Below are positions 16,476 to 25,822 of a DNA stretch of 64,000 nt, piece by piece. This DNA is from Lachnospiraceae bacterium (GTDB lineage: Bacteria > Bacillota > Clostridia > Lachnospirales > Lachnospiraceae): NCBI GenBank assembly GCA_016286035.1, contig JAEERY010000070.1:1-64000 (forward strand), given 5' to 3'. The notes under the pieces are model-generated. The model was not told the DNA's origin and made no database searches. It was given only the letters and a program-made list of their open reading frames with translations. How positions within the stretch are numbered: position 1 is the first letter of the stretch; each line of letters starts with the position of its first letter. The translations under genes and the position numbers were made by a program.

Positions 16476-17477
16476 ATGACAGATTGTGCAATCGAAATGA
16501 AAGGTGTTGTAAAAGAATTCAAAGTACTTAACCGTCGTGAAGGATTAAAAGGAAGTATAATGGATCTTTTTTCAAGGGATTATCGAACCGTTACTGCAGT
16601 AGACAATATATCGGTAAAGATACCCGAAGGCCAGATAGTGGGATATCTCGGACCCAACGGCGCCGGCAAATCAACCACTATAAAAATGATGACCGGTGTT
16701 TTGGAACCGACAAGAGGCGATATCATCGTTAACGGAAATATCCCTTATAAGAACAGAGCAAAGAATGCCGAAAACATTGGTGTTGTATTTGGTCAGCGAA
16801 GCCAGTTATGGTGGTCGCTTCCGTTAATAGAGTCTTTCAAACTCCTTAAAGATATATATCTTATATCTGATAAAGATTATGAGGATATGATGGCTCTTTA
16901 CGACAGCCTGGTTGATATGGAGCCTATTCTCCATAAAACCGTGCGTCAGATGTCCTTGGGCCAGAGAACACTGAGCGATATACTGGCAGCATTCCTGCAT
17001 AACCCCAAGATCGTCTTTTTGGATGAGCCCACAATAGGTCTTGATGTTTCCATGAAAGCAAAGATCCGTGAACTCATCAAAGAACTTAACAGGCAAAAGA
17101 ATACGACCGTAATACTGACCACACACGATATGGGTGATGTAGATGCTCTTTGTGAACGGATAGTTATCATAGATCACGGAAAGATGATCTACGATAATGA
17201 TATGGAACATCTTAAGAGCTATTTCGGATCTTACAGAACTCTTAAGTTAAGACTTCCCGGTGATATATGGGAAGAAACTCTCATTGACGAATCAAAGACG
17301 GATGTTATGAGTGTGATCTCGGAATACCAGAAAAAAGGAAAGATACTTGACATCAAGCTTGAAGAGATATCTACAGAGGAAGTCATCAAAAAGATTTATG
17401 AGGGCGAAGCAGCAGAAGATAATTCTAAGGTACAGACCATTTACCAAAAAGACTTAAAGAGCCCTCATGCCGTATAA
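16476..17477 (+). CDS. ABC-2 type exporter, ATP-binding protein
   Basis: 333 residues. Walker A GPNGAGKST (~65-73), signature MSLGQRTLSD (~154-163), Walker B IVFLDEPT and H-loop TTHD are all present. The insertion of ~30 residues before the core (LNRREGLKGSIMDLF) and the LGQR-type signature fit the subfamily that works with ABC2_membrane_6 permeases. GAGGAGGAGA precedes the ATG. Two permease genes follow in the same orientation, so this is a complete exporter; the substrate is unknown. Confidence 0.92.
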   Translation: MTDCAIEMKGVVKEFKVLNRREGLKGSIMDLFSRDYRTVTAVDNISVKIPEGQIVGYLGPNGAGKSTTIKMMTGVLEPTRGDIIVNGNIPYKNRAKNAENIGVVFGQRSQLWWSLPLIESFKLLKDIYLISDKDYEDMMALYDSLVDMEPILHKTVRQMSLGQRTLSDILAAFLHNPKIVFLDEPTIGLDVSMKAKIRELIKELNRQKNTTVILTTHDMGDVDALCERIVIIDHGKMIYDNDMEHLKSYFGSYRTLKLRLPGDIWEETLIDESKTDVMSVISEYQKKGKILDIKLEEISTEEVIKKIYEGEAAEDNSKVQTIYQKDLKSPHAV

Positions 17478-17522
17478 CGATCGATCATACTGTAAAGCAT
17501 TATCAAGAAAGGAATCAAAACT

Positions 17523-18332
17523 GTGAGGATCAAGAAATATATTTCACTGACACGTGCAGGTATCATACAGGAACTGTCTTTCAGACTCGGTACCTTCGTA
17601 ACGGTTCTGGGAAACCTGATATACCTTACACTTATCTACTATCTTTGGAAATCCATATATGCATCATCAGGTTCGGATATTGTGAACGGCATGACATTTT
17701 CTGACACCATAATATATCTGGTGCTCGCGACTGCACTGTTTAACTTCCTGGAAATGTACATCGTATGGAACATGAGCAGATCCATACAGTCCGGTGCAAT
17801 AATACTTGACCTGTTAAAACCCATGAATTACAGAAGACTCATGTTCTTTAATTTCTTCGGTAACAATGTGATGACATTTTTTCTTACGTTCCTGCCGACA
17901 TTTATAGTTGTGTACTTTGTGACTAAAGGTGCCATACACATAGGTATAAATATCATTCTTTTTGTGATATCGGTAGTTCTTGCACTGATGGTCAACTTTA
18001 ACATTGAGATGTTAGTCGCAACAATTTGTCTTTATACGGAATCAACATGGGGAATAAACATAGTAAAAGAAAGCATAGTATTGCTTCTCGGCGGTGCTAC
18101 GATCCCGCTGGTGTTCTTTCCGGAAAAGCTTCGTAACTTTGTGGAATGGCTGCCGTTTCGATGTATATATGACACACCGCTTAACATACTTCTCATGAAA
18201 GACGGCTATACTCTCAATTCGGGAATATGGACAATGCTTGCCATCCAGGCCGTATGGTGTGTGATACTGTCTTTAGCAGCAACGGCTTTTTGGAATTTCT
18301 CTGTTAGAAGAATAACCGTGAACGGGGGGTGA
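17523..18332 (+). CDS. ABC-2 type exporter permease, first subunit
   Basis: 269 residues with six hydrophobic helices and a GTG start preceded by AAAGGA. The pattern, including QSGAIILDLLKPMNY after the second helix, matches ABC2_membrane_6 (PF06182-type) permeases. It should pair with the second permease, and with two copies of the ATPase, to form the transporter in the cytoplasmic membrane. 45 bp separate it from the ATPase gene. Confidence 0.85.
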   Translation: MRIKKYISLTRAGIIQELSFRLGTFVTVLGNLIYLTLIYYLWKSIYASSGSDIVNGMTFSDTIIYLVLATALFNFLEMYIVWNMSRSIQSGAIILDLLKPMNYRRLMFFNFFGNNVMTFFLTFLPTFIVVYFVTKGAIHIGINIILFVISVVLALMVNFNIEMLVATICLYTESTWGINIVKESIVLLLGGATIPLVFFPEKLRNFVEWLPFRCIYDTPLNILLMKDGYTLNSGIWTMLAIQAVWCVILSLAATAFWNFSVRRITVNGG

Positions 18333-18336
18333 TAAC

Positions 18337-19161
18337 ATGAATAACGCTATTTCTACAAAACCCAAAAGAGGCTTTAAATTCTACGCTGAAATATATCGCA
18401 AAGTCCTGGTTCAGGATCTAAAGAGCAAGATGAGCTACAGAGCAGACTTTATCATATCCACCTTCGGAATGATACTTACAAATGTTGTCGGTTTTATGTC
18501 TTTTTACATATTGTTTAAGAACTTTCCTTCCATAAACGGTTGGAATTATCATGAGATGCTGTTCTTATACGGCTTTTCACTTATAGCCCTTACACCTCTT
18601 CAGTGCCTTTTTGACAACAACTGGAGTTTAAGATATGCGGTCGAATCCGGAGATTTCATAAAATACTGTTTCCGACCGATAAACATTTTCTTTTACTTCA
18701 TATCTGAAGTGTTTGATGTCAAGGGATTGGGACAGTTGGCATTTGGTATTGTTTTGCTGGCATATTCATGGTCACATCTGGGTATTCCCGTAACTGTTGT
18801 GACCATGGTTCAGCTGATACTTCTGTTAATAACTGCATCGTTGTTCATGATAGCCATCATGAATGCCGCAGCCGCTACATGTTTCTGGATCTTAAGATCA
18901 GGTTATGTAATGATACTGATGTTTCGATTCAAGGACTACGCAAGATATCCTGCCAGTATCTTTGATGGGATATTCAAAGTTATCTTTACGTTTGTCATTC
19001 CAATAGCTTTTATAGCTTACTATCCCGGGCTGGTCATTTTAAGACCTGACGAGATACCGTTATTGTCCAAACTGTCACCGCTGTTCGGAATTCTGTTCTT
19101 TTGGTTGAGTTATAAGTTTTGGATGCTGGGCGCAAGAAGATATGACGGCACCGGATCGTGA
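18337..19161 (+). CDS. ABC-2 type exporter permease, second subunit
   Basis: 274 residues, six hydrophobic helices, with a charged N-terminus (KPKRGFKFYAEIYRK). The segment RYAVESGDFIKYCFRPIN after the second helix corresponds to the conserved loop of ABC2_membrane_6 permeases and matches the same position in the first permease. GGGGGTGATAAC lies directly before ATG, only 4 bp after the first permease stop, so the two are coupled. Confidence 0.85.
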   Translation: MNNAISTKPKRGFKFYAEIYRKVLVQDLKSKMSYRADFIISTFGMILTNVVGFMSFYILFKNFPSINGWNYHEMLFLYGFSLIALTPLQCLFDNNWSLRYAVESGDFIKYCFRPINIFFYFISEVFDVKGLGQLAFGIVLLAYSWSHLGIPVTVVTMVQLILLLITASLFMIAIMNAAAATCFWILRSGYVMILMFRFKDYARYPASIFDGIFKVIFTFVIPIAFIAYYPGLVILRPDEIPLLSKLSPLFGILFFWLSYKFWMLGARRYDGTGS

Positions 19162-19210
19162 TATCATATGTGTAAAAGGGGATCAATTAAAATATACAAA
19201 GGAGATAAAA

Positions 19211-19669
19211 ATGGATTTTGATATAAGCCAAGTCACAATTGATGATTATGACGCACTGTATGATTTATGGTGCAGTTCGGAACAATCAAAAAGAGCTCTT
19301 AATCCCGTTGATGATACCAGGGAAGGGATCGAACGTTATTTAAAACGTAATCCCACTACATGTTTTAAAGCATGTCCTGTCGGTTCTTCTCAGATCATAG
19401 GTGTTATCCTGACAGGTCATGACGGAAGACGTGCCATGATTCATCACATGTGCGTCCATCCCGATCACCGACGCGAAGGCATTGCACATACTCTGGTGGA
19501 AAAAGCTGAGGAAGCTCTTAAAAAAGAGGGTATCAATAAGATCTTCGGTCTTGTTTTTAAAGATAACGATGCTGCAAACGCTTTCTGGGAAAAGCAGGGA
19601 TATTCACTTCGCACCAACTTAAATTACAGAAATAAGAGTTTGAATTCAAAAGTGCCTCAAGGTGAATAA
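19211..19669 (+). CDS. GNAT family N-acetyltransferase
   Basis: 152 residues from ATG 19211, with AAAGGAG 6 nt upstream; an open frame from 19142 overlaps the permease and is unlikely to be used. The acetyl-CoA loop is VHPDHRREGIAHTLVEKAE (~79-97), and NDAANAFWEKQGY near the end is typical of RimI/YpeA-like GNATs. The substrate cannot be inferred. It is probably cotranscribed with the exporter. It lies next to the pse genes but on the other strand and lacks features specific to PseH. Confidence 0.85.
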   Translation: MDFDISQVTIDDYDALYDLWCSSEQSKRALNPVDDTREGIERYLKRNPTTCFKACPVGSSQIIGVILTGHDGRRAMIHHMCVHPDHRREGIAHTLVEKAEEALKKEGINKIFGLVFKDNDAANAFWEKQGYSLRTNLNYRNKSLNSKVPQGE

Positions 19670-19691
19670 AAAAACATCAAACAGATTTCTG

Positions 19692-19723
19692 TAAAAAAGA
19701 GAGAGGTATTTCACCTCTCTCTG
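19692..19723 (-). terminator. Terminator shared by the convergent GNAT and PglK-like genes
   Basis: AGAGAGAGGT (19698-19707) pairs with ACCTCTCTCT (19713-19722) around a 5-nt loop. On the minus strand the stem runs into TTTTTT, so it mainly terminates the glycan operon. The stop codon of the ABC flippase (19711-19713) lies inside the hairpin. Confidence 0.85.
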
Positions 19724-21462
19724 CTTATTTTACCGTTCTCTACACGATATACCATATCGCATTTTTCTATAGTCTGTAATCTGTGAGCGATTATTATAAG
19801 TGTTTTTCTTCCGTGCAGGCGGTTTATCGAATCCATTATCGCTGCTTCGGTATCACCGTCAAGAGCCGATGTCGCTTCATCCAATACCAGTACTTCAGGA
19901 TCTTCAAACAGCGCTCTTGCAATACCTATACGCTGACGCTGACCTCCCGAGATCCTTATTCCTCTCTCTCCTATACTAGTATCCAGTCCCTGTGGAAGAC
20001 TCTTTACAAACTCATCCAGCTGGGCTTCCTTTAAAACTGCCCATACACGTTCTTCGTCTATTTCATCTTCTCTGTATCCGAAGGCTACATTTTTTCTTAT
20101 CGTATCATCTATCATAAAGATAGTCTGCGGGATATAGCCGATATTCTTTAACCATCCGCTGTAATTACTCATCACATCAACACCGTCAGCTGTGATCGTT
20201 CCCGTCTTTAATGTGAGCAATCCAAGTAAAACATCCACCATGGTTGTCTTTCCCGAGCCGGATGTTCCGACAATACCTACTGCCGAACCTACAGGTATCT
20301 TCATGTTTGCATGGTCAAATATGAGTTTGTCGGTATTTGGATAAGCATAACTTATATCATTAACTGCTATCTCTTTAAGAACCGGAAGTTTCGTCACTTC
20401 TTTTTTAACACGATATGCGGCCTCATCATAAACGACATTCTTATCATTGATCTCTGTCTGCAGATGCTCTGAAACATTCCACAAGAACGGTTCGAAATAT
20501 GATAATGAAGTCGTATAATTGTTTATCCTGTTGGCGCTGGGAAGAAGCCTCATTGCAGCAAGTGCGAATACCGACAACTGAGGCAGAAGCTCATCCACCG
20601 TTGCGCCTCCGATCATTACAACAGACATATATCCCACAAGACCACCGATACATATGGTCTCAATAAGAAGTCTCGGGGTTGAATTGTAGATATTGTACTT
20701 TTGTACGGCCCCTACATAGCCTTCTCCACAGCGGGCATATTCATTGATAAAATAATGTTCCTTACCGGCTACTTTGATCTCTTTTATGCCCATGACAGCC
20801 TCTTCTATCCACTTAAAAAGAGCACTGTAATAATCCTGATTGTCCTGACCCGCTTTGTACATGATAGGCTTTAAGACAACTTTTATGACTATCAGTACTG
20901 CTATCAATAGACCTGCTATCGTGATGACCATGGCAGCATCAACAGCCAAAAGTACAGCTACAAGACATGTAAATACAACTATCTCACTGGTCAGCTGAAG
21001 GATCGTAAGTATAAGTGCATACATGTTGTTTACATCGGAAGTGATATTCCTTTGGATCACCGCTGTCTCTGCCCCAAGATAATACTCATAGGGACGCTTC
21101 ATAAAATTAATCATCATTCGCCTGGATGTCGCAAACTGATTAGTATATACAAATCTTAACTGAACAACATTCTGAATGAAGAGAAACAGATTCTTCAATA
21201 CAAATGCAAGCACAAGTGCGACCATCATCACGAGCGTAAACTGCATGGGAGAACTCATGTGAAGCCCGTTATAAACAGGTGCCAGATACTTGTTCGTCGT
21301 AACGGCATTCGGATCCAGCAAAACGCTCATAACAGGTATGATCGCCGATATACTCAGGGATTCAAGCACACCGCCGATGAGCATCAGAAAAACGATCAGT
21401 ATCATCTTATTTTTTTGTTTTCTGTCAAGCAGTATGTTCAGACGTTTTAAAATCTTTATCAT
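19711..21462 (-). CDS. PglK-like ABC transporter, probable lipid-linked glycan flippase
   Basis: 583 residues: an exporter-type transmembrane domain of six helices (1-~330) fused to an ATPase with Walker A GTSGSGKTT (~390-398), signature RISGGQRQR and Walker B VLVLDEATSALD. The N-terminus (LNILLDRKQKNKMILIVFLM) and QTIFMIDDTIRKNVAFG in the Q-loop region resemble PglK/WlaB, which flips undecaprenyl-PP-oligosaccharides. It is last in the pseB-pseC-pseG operon, which supports a role in exporting a glycan containing that sugar. No Wzx-type flippase is seen in the locus. Confidence 0.82.
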   Translation of the reverse strand: MIKILKRLNILLDRKQKNKMILIVFLMLIGGVLESLSISAIIPVMSVLLDPNAVTTNKYLAPVYNGLHMSSPMQFTLVMMVALVLAFVLKNLFLFIQNVVQLRFVYTNQFATSRRMMINFMKRPYEYYLGAETAVIQRNITSDVNNMYALILTILQLTSEIVVFTCLVAVLLAVDAAMVITIAGLLIAVLIVIKVVLKPIMYKAGQDNQDYYSALFKWIEEAVMGIKEIKVAGKEHYFINEYARCGEGYVGAVQKYNIYNSTPRLLIETICIGGLVGYMSVVMIGGATVDELLPQLSVFALAAMRLLPSANRINNYTTSLSYFEPFLWNVSEHLQTEINDKNVVYDEAAYRVKKEVTKLPVLKEIAVNDISYAYPNTDKLIFDHANMKIPVGSAVGIVGTSGSGKTTMVDVLLGLLTLKTGTITADGVDVMSNYSGWLKNIGYIPQTIFMIDDTIRKNVAFGYREDEIDEERVWAVLKEAQLDEFVKSLPQGLDTSIGERGIRISGGQRQRIGIARALFEDPEVLVLDEATSALDGDTEAAIMDSINRLHGRKTLIIIAHRLQTIEKCDMVYRVENGKISRER

Positions 21463-21508
21463 AACTTATATGAATAACCTCTTGAAGTGTTTTTTATCGA
21501 TAATACAC

Positions 21509-22582
21509 TTAACTGCACAGTTCCTGTGCTATACGTTTTGCTCCTCTGCCATCGCATATACCTTCCAGTGATCTGCGCATAGTTGCAAGGCGCTTCCTGT
21601 CAGATACCAGTTCTTTCAGCTCACGCACTATGCGCTTCACTACCACGCTTCGATCGCTGCGCATATCTCCGGCTCCGATCATAAGACCGTGTTCCTTATA
21701 GTATTCTGCATTCATAAGCTGATTATCTGCTATAGCATACTCTATTGTAGGCACCTTCATACAACAAAGCTCCGTCAGCATTGTTCCCGCAGCTGATATA
21801 GCCGCGTCACACTGAGACATGAGTTTTGCCATATCGGTAACATTTCTGTGAAGAAATATATTCTCACAACACCATGCCAGTCTCATAAGATCATCCTGAT
21901 AATCTGTCATGCTTCCCACAACGGCATGAAAATCAATACGTGCAAGTTCCGGTTCCTTTTGGGCCTCTTCAAGTATATCGAGCAGGATGCCGGTCACATC
22001 ACCACCGCCTGCTGCCACAAGCACATTCTCAGGCATATCATGTTCACTGTTATATATCCTGGTAAACTGTTCTCTTAAAGGAGCATAGTTAAGTCCGAGT
22101 AAAAGCCTTGTTTCACCGGTGTATATATCGTCGTATCCAAGTGTGGTGGCATAAGCATTATAGTTTATGAATATGTCAACAGGATACTTTTCCGCGGCAA
22201 CGTCGTTCATGCATGCCAGTATTATATCCTCTTTTTTACCAGGCATCTGCCTTTCGATAGCTTCTTTCAGTTTAAAGAAATAATCAGCATCAAAACTGTA
22301 TGAATCAAACAGGATCGACCTTATATTCTTTTCTTTTATCAAAGACGCAAACTTATCGACTTCTTCCACCGGTAAAGACCATGTGCTGTTAAGGACAGTA
22401 CACTCAAAACCATCTTTTATATCATCCTTGAATATATCATTTACAAACGTTTCGGATTCTTTATCTGCCACGATAAAAACAACCTGTTCTCCGAGGTTTA
22501 TTATCTCACGTGCAATAGTCATGCATCTCATGACATGCCCTGTGGCTATAGTCTTATTTGCATCAGCTCTGATCCCTATCAC
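21509..22582 (-). CDS. pseG: PseG-like UDP-sugar hydrolase
   Basis: 357 residues from GTG 22582, where AAGGGA lies 7 nt upstream and the product begins IGIRADANKTIATGHVMRC like known PseG; a GTG at 22609 overlapping pseC is possible. PseG removes UDP from UDP-2,4-diacetamido-2,4,6-trideoxy-L-altrose in pseudaminic acid synthesis. Visible motifs are TGHVMRC with the catalytic His, a glycine loop AAGGGDVTGI and ELCCMKVPTIEYAIADNQ in the GT-B-like C-terminal half. It follows pseC directly. An alternative is the related SpsG glycosyltransferase group. Confidence 0.82.
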   Translation of the reverse strand: MIGIRADANKTIATGHVMRCMTIAREIINLGEQVVFIVADKESETFVNDIFKDDIKDGFECTVLNSTWSLPVEEVDKFASLIKEKNIRSILFDSYSFDADYFFKLKEAIERQMPGKKEDIILACMNDVAAEKYPVDIFINYNAYATTLGYDDIYTGETRLLLGLNYAPLREQFTRIYNSEHDMPENVLVAAGGGDVTGILLDILEEAQKEPELARIDFHAVVGSMTDYQDDLMRLAWCCENIFLHRNVTDMAKLMSQCDAAISAAGTMLTELCCMKVPTIEYAIADNQLMNAEYYKEHGLMIGAGDMRSDRSVVVKRIVRELKELVSDRKRLATMRRSLEGICDGRGAKRIAQELCS

Positions 22583-22605
22583 TTCATATATCCCTTCATA
22601 ACAAA

Positions 22606-23799
22606 TCACACCACGTAGTAATCGGCTATCTTCTTAACTGCATCTATGACCGATAAAACATCCTCATCGCTCATACCATAGTATAAAGGTAACGATATGA
22701 TCTCATCATAAAGTTTCTCAGCCTTTGGACAAAGTCCTTTTTTATATCCAAGCTTCTGGTAATACGGAAAATAATAAACCGGTATGTAGTGAACATTGCA
22801 CATCACATTTTCCGCAGCAAGAGCTTCAAAGAATTTCTTCCTGTCTATACTGAGTTTTTTTGTATTCAGTCTGAGTATATAAAGATGCCTTGCCGTATCG
22901 GACTGCGGTATCTCTTTTTGTACAATGACGGTATCCATGCCTCCAAAGGCACTATTGTACATATCCACTATCTGTTTACGTCTGGCCTTGAACATTTCAA
23001 GCTTATCGAGCTGACTTATCAAAAGACCTGCCTGTATATCTGTCAGCCTGTAATTGTATCCGATATCGAGCTGCTCATAGTACCAGGGACCGTGAGGATC
23101 ATATTCCAATAATGATGCATCTCTTGTTATCCCATGTGCTCTTGCAAGAACAAGTTTCTTATAATACTCTTCACTGTTTGTAAGTACAGCTCCGCCCTCA
23201 CCTGATGTTATAGTCTTAACCGGATGAAAACTGAATGTTGTCATATCGGCTATTGATCCGACATGTTTTCCGTTATAAAGAGTTCCTATGGAATGCGCTC
23301 CATCCTCTATCAGGACAAGTCCATGTTTATCACATATGTTTTTTAACCTGTCAAGTTCGACAGCCTGTCCCGTATAATCAACAGCCACAACCGCTCTGGT
23401 TTTATCCGTGATATGAGCCTCAACGCTTTCGGGATCAATGTTGTAGGTTTCATCATTGATATCAGCAAACACAGGTCTTGCACCCACATAGAGCGCGCAG
23501 TTTGCGCTGGCAGCAAAAGTTATCGGTGTGGTTATCAGTTCATCACCTTCACTAAGTCCGGCCGCCATCGCCGCTATATGAAGTGCAGCCGTACCGTTAC
23601 TGCATGCCACAGCATATTTTGCTCCCGTGATCCTGCACAGCTTTTCCTCCAGCTCCGGTATCTTGGGACCGCATGTCAGATAATCACTCTTTAGAACATT
23701 AAGAACCGCATCATAATCAGCCTGATCAAGATACTGATGTCCGTAATATATCTTTTTTTCCCTGACAGGAGTTCCTCCTTCAATAGCAGGTATATTCAT
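22606..23799 (-). CDS. pseC: UDP-4-amino-4,6-dideoxy-N-acetyl-beta-L-altrosamine transaminase
   Basis: 397 residues, DegT/DnrJ/EryC1 fold. The start IPAEGGTPVREKKIYYGHQ-like stretch, SNGTAALHIAAMA in the PLP phosphate region and the catalytic lysine in SFHPVKTITSGEGG (~183-196) are clear. PseC aminates the 4-keto sugar made by PseB using glutamate and PLP. It lies between pseB and pseG in the expected order. A hairpin between pseB and pseC may tune its expression. Confidence 0.9.
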   Translation of the reverse strand: MNIPAIEGGTPVREKKIYYGHQYLDQADYDAVLNVLKSDYLTCGPKIPELEEKLCRITGAKYAVACSNGTAALHIAAMAAGLSEGDELITTPITFAASANCALYVGARPVFADINDETYNIDPESVEAHITDKTRAVVAVDYTGQAVELDRLKNICDKHGLVLIEDGAHSIGTLYNGKHVGSIADMTTFSFHPVKTITSGEGGAVLTNSEEYYKKLVLARAHGITRDASLLEYDPHGPWYYEQLDIGYNYRLTDIQAGLLISQLDKLEMFKARRKQIVDMYNSAFGGMDTVIVQKEIPQSDTARHLYILRLNTKKLSIDRKKFFEALAAENVMCNVHYIPVYYFPYYQKLGYKKGLCPKAEKLYDEIISLPLYYGMSDEDVLSVIDAVKKIADYYVV

Positions 23800-23821
23800 A
23801 CTATGCCTTCTTTCTCTTGCT

Positions 23822-23850
23822 AAAAGGACATGCAGGTTTACTGCATGTCC
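23822..23850 (-). terminator. Hairpin with T-run between pseB and pseC (possible attenuator)
   Basis: GGACATGCAG (23826-23835) pairs perfectly with CTGCATGTCC (23841-23850), loop of 5 nt. On the minus strand it is followed by TTTT then AGC. It sits in the 74-bp gap after the pseB stop, so some transcripts would end there and leave pseB in excess. Confidence 0.6.
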
Positions 23851-23873
23851 CTGATTAATTCATTACTCAATAC

Positions 23874-24872
23874 TTACTTCTCAAGATCGATACCCTTTAA
23901 CAGTTCCTTGATCTCATCCACTGTAAGCCATTCGGTATTGTTTCCCGAACTGTATGAAAATCCGTCTGCCACTTTTATTCCGCCTGGTATCGGATTCATC
24001 TGTTTTTCATTCCATACCATCTGAGGATATACGATAAAGTGTTTGTCATATTCATATGTTGTCATGGAATCCTCAACAGTCACCATGATCTCATGAAGTT
24101 TCTCGCCTTCTCTTATACCGACTTCCGGCATCTCACATCCGGGAAGCATGGCCTGTGCAAGATCAGTGATCTTGAAACTTGGGATCTTGCTTATGAATGT
24201 CTCTCCTCCGCGTGCCTCTGCAAGCGCCTTGATAACAAGTTCTACTCCCTGCGTAAGGCTTATCCAGAATCTGGTCATACGGTAATCGGTTATGGGAAGT
24301 TCTTTTCCGCCGTTCTTTATTATGTTATTGAAAAACGGTATAACGCTTCCTCTTGAACCTGCAACATTACCGTAACGGACTATTGAGAAATTGATATCTT
24401 TTAATCCTGCATAACTGTTCGCAGCTATAAAGAGCTTATCTGATACAAGTTTGGTTCCGCCATAAAGATTTACGGGATTGACAGCCTTGTCTGTTGAAAG
24501 TGCTACCACCTTCTTGACGTCTTTGTTAAGAGCTGCTTCTATGACATTCATAGCACCGTGTATATTTGTCTTGATGGCTTCATTGGGATTGTACTCGCAT
24601 GCCGGAACCTGCTTAAGTGCTGCCGCATGGATCACATAATCAACTCCCTCAAACGCTCTCTCAAGCCTCTCTTCGTCTCTAACATCACCGATAAAGAAAC
24701 GCAACTTACTTGCATACTCCTTCATCTCATTTGCCATAACGAACTGCTTATATTCATCTCTAGAATAGATGATGATCTTTTTCGGATCATAGTGTGTCAG
24801 GACATACTTGGTAAAACATTTTCCAAACGAACCCGTACCGCCTGTCACCAGAATTGTCTTGTTATTTAACAT
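23874..24872 (-). CDS. pseB: UDP-GlcNAc 4,6-dehydratase (inverting)
   Basis: 332 residues from ATG 24872 (AGAGGA upstream; the open frame to 24911 adds a charged leader unlike the family). An SDR-extended enzyme: NAD site LVTGGTGSFGKCF (~7-19) and the PseB/FlaA1 active site STDKAVNPVNLYGGTK (~122-137) with Asp-Lys and Tyr-Lys. It makes UDP-2-acetamido-2,6-dideoxy-L-arabino-hexos-4-ulose, the first step toward pseudaminic acid and related sugars. First gene of the pse operon, with its own promoter. Confidence 0.92.
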   Translation of the reverse strand: MLNNKTILVTGGTGSFGKCFTKYVLTHYDPKKIIIYSRDEYKQFVMANEMKEYASKLRFFIGDVRDEERLERAFEGVDYVIHAAALKQVPACEYNPNEAIKTNIHGAMNVIEAALNKDVKKVVALSTDKAVNPVNLYGGTKLVSDKLFIAANSYAGLKDINFSIVRYGNVAGSRGSVIPFFNNIIKNGGKELPITDYRMTRFWISLTQGVELVIKALAEARGGETFISKIPSFKITDLAQAMLPGCEMPEVGIREGEKLHEIMVTVEDSMTTYEYDKHFIVYPQMVWNEKQMNPIPGGIKVADGFSYSSGNNTEWLTVDEIKELLKGIDLEK

Positions 24873-24943
24873 ATATTCCTCTTTCTTGTCCGCTTCTTTG
24901 ACATAAGCCAAAAGCAGATCATACTTGAAACTCGAACCAGTTA

Positions 24944-24972
24944 ATTATAGCATAAGCCGTATACAGTCTCAA
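24944..24972 (-). promoter_or_regulatory. Sigma-A promoter of the pseB-pseC-pseG-flippase operon
   Basis: Minus strand: TTGAGA (24967-24972), 17-bp spacer, TATAAT (24944-24949) with extended TGC. It lies between the deacetylase stop and pseB, so the pse genes can be expressed independently of the upstream polysaccharide genes. Confidence 0.75.
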
Positions 24973-24984
24973 GTTTACGATATA

Positions 24985-25785
24985 TCAGAACCTTCTTGTC
25001 TCATTTGAAGATATCTCTTCGACAGCTCCATCTTTTTCGATCCATACACTTATAGCTGACGGATTATGAACAATTCTCTCATCAGCAGAGTACTCCAATG
25101 ATTTAACAGCCGTAAGATAATCACATATCTCCATATTTGTTGCATACCAGATATCTTCTTTACCGCAAATAAGCTCGGCAAACTCCTCTATTACTGTCCA
25201 ATCGTTTGCTCTTCCGAATTCAAAGCTGTGTCCCCATACATACATGAGGGGCAGTTCTATATAATCCGGAACCTCAAGAAATCTTTTTCCCAGTTCGATA
25301 AGATTATCATAGTGATGACAGGTCGGATGCCATTCATAGAAATCTCCAGGCGGAAAGAAACCGGCCGTACCGTTAACGGTTCGTGAATATTTTATTCCCA
25401 CAGCTTTAAGCGCTGATATCAGTTCAGGTGTATAACTTCCAAATGGATAGGAGAATCCCTGAACGATCTTTCCCGTATACTTTTCAAGAGCTATTCTGTC
25501 CTCATAGAGTTCTCTTGTCATAACCGAAAGGGGTATGCGGGGCATATTCTTATGGTGCACTCCATGGCATGCCACCTCATGACCTTCGTAAAGTGAGACT
25601 ATCTCTTCAGGATTGACATAAGTGTTACCCGGTCCGCTGTGTCCGATGTTACCGGAGTTTAAATGAAATGTTGCCTTTAATCCATGATTATTGAATATAT
25701 CGACCAGCTTTCTGTCAAAGTGTTCACCGTCATCGTAACTGAATGTAAGCGCTTTTTGCTTTCCCTGCGGATATAAATATTTCAT
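24985..25785 (-). CDS. Polysaccharide deacetylase, NodB homology domain
   Basis: 266 residues, no signal peptide, so probably cytoplasmic. NodB motifs are in order: SYDDGEHFD (motif 1, catalytic and metal Asp, ~16-24), HGVHH (metal His pair, ~75-79) and SYPFGSYTPE (motif 3, ~112-121). Such enzymes remove N- or O-acetyl groups from sugars. Cytoplasmic members in glycan loci usually act on a lipid-linked or nucleotide-linked precursor. It ends just before the pseB promoter and follows a GT2 gene by 37 bp. Confidence 0.85.
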   Translation of the reverse strand: MKYLYPQGKQKALTFSYDDGEHFDRKLVDIFNNHGLKATFHLNSGNIGHSGPGNTYVNPEEIVSLYEGHEVACHGVHHKNMPRIPLSVMTRELYEDRIALEKYTGKIVQGFSYPFGSYTPELISALKAVGIKYSRTVNGTAGFFPPGDFYEWHPTCHHYDNLIELGKRFLEVPDYIELPLMYVWGHSFEFGRANDWTVIEEFAELICGKEDIWYATNMEICDYLTAVKSLEYSADERIVHNPSAISVWIEKDGAVEEISSNETRRF

Positions 25786-25822
25786 TTTTCCTCCTCCTAT
25801 AACCCATTATCATCTATGATTT

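Noticed and set aside
16310-16522. Long N-terminal extension of the AraC regulator
   Set aside because: It would run through the divergent promoter and into the ABC gene, and its sequence lacks cupin character.
19211-19669. GNAT protein as the missing PseH acetyltransferase
   Set aside because: It is on the opposite strand, cotranscribed with an exporter, and has only generic RimI/YpeA features.
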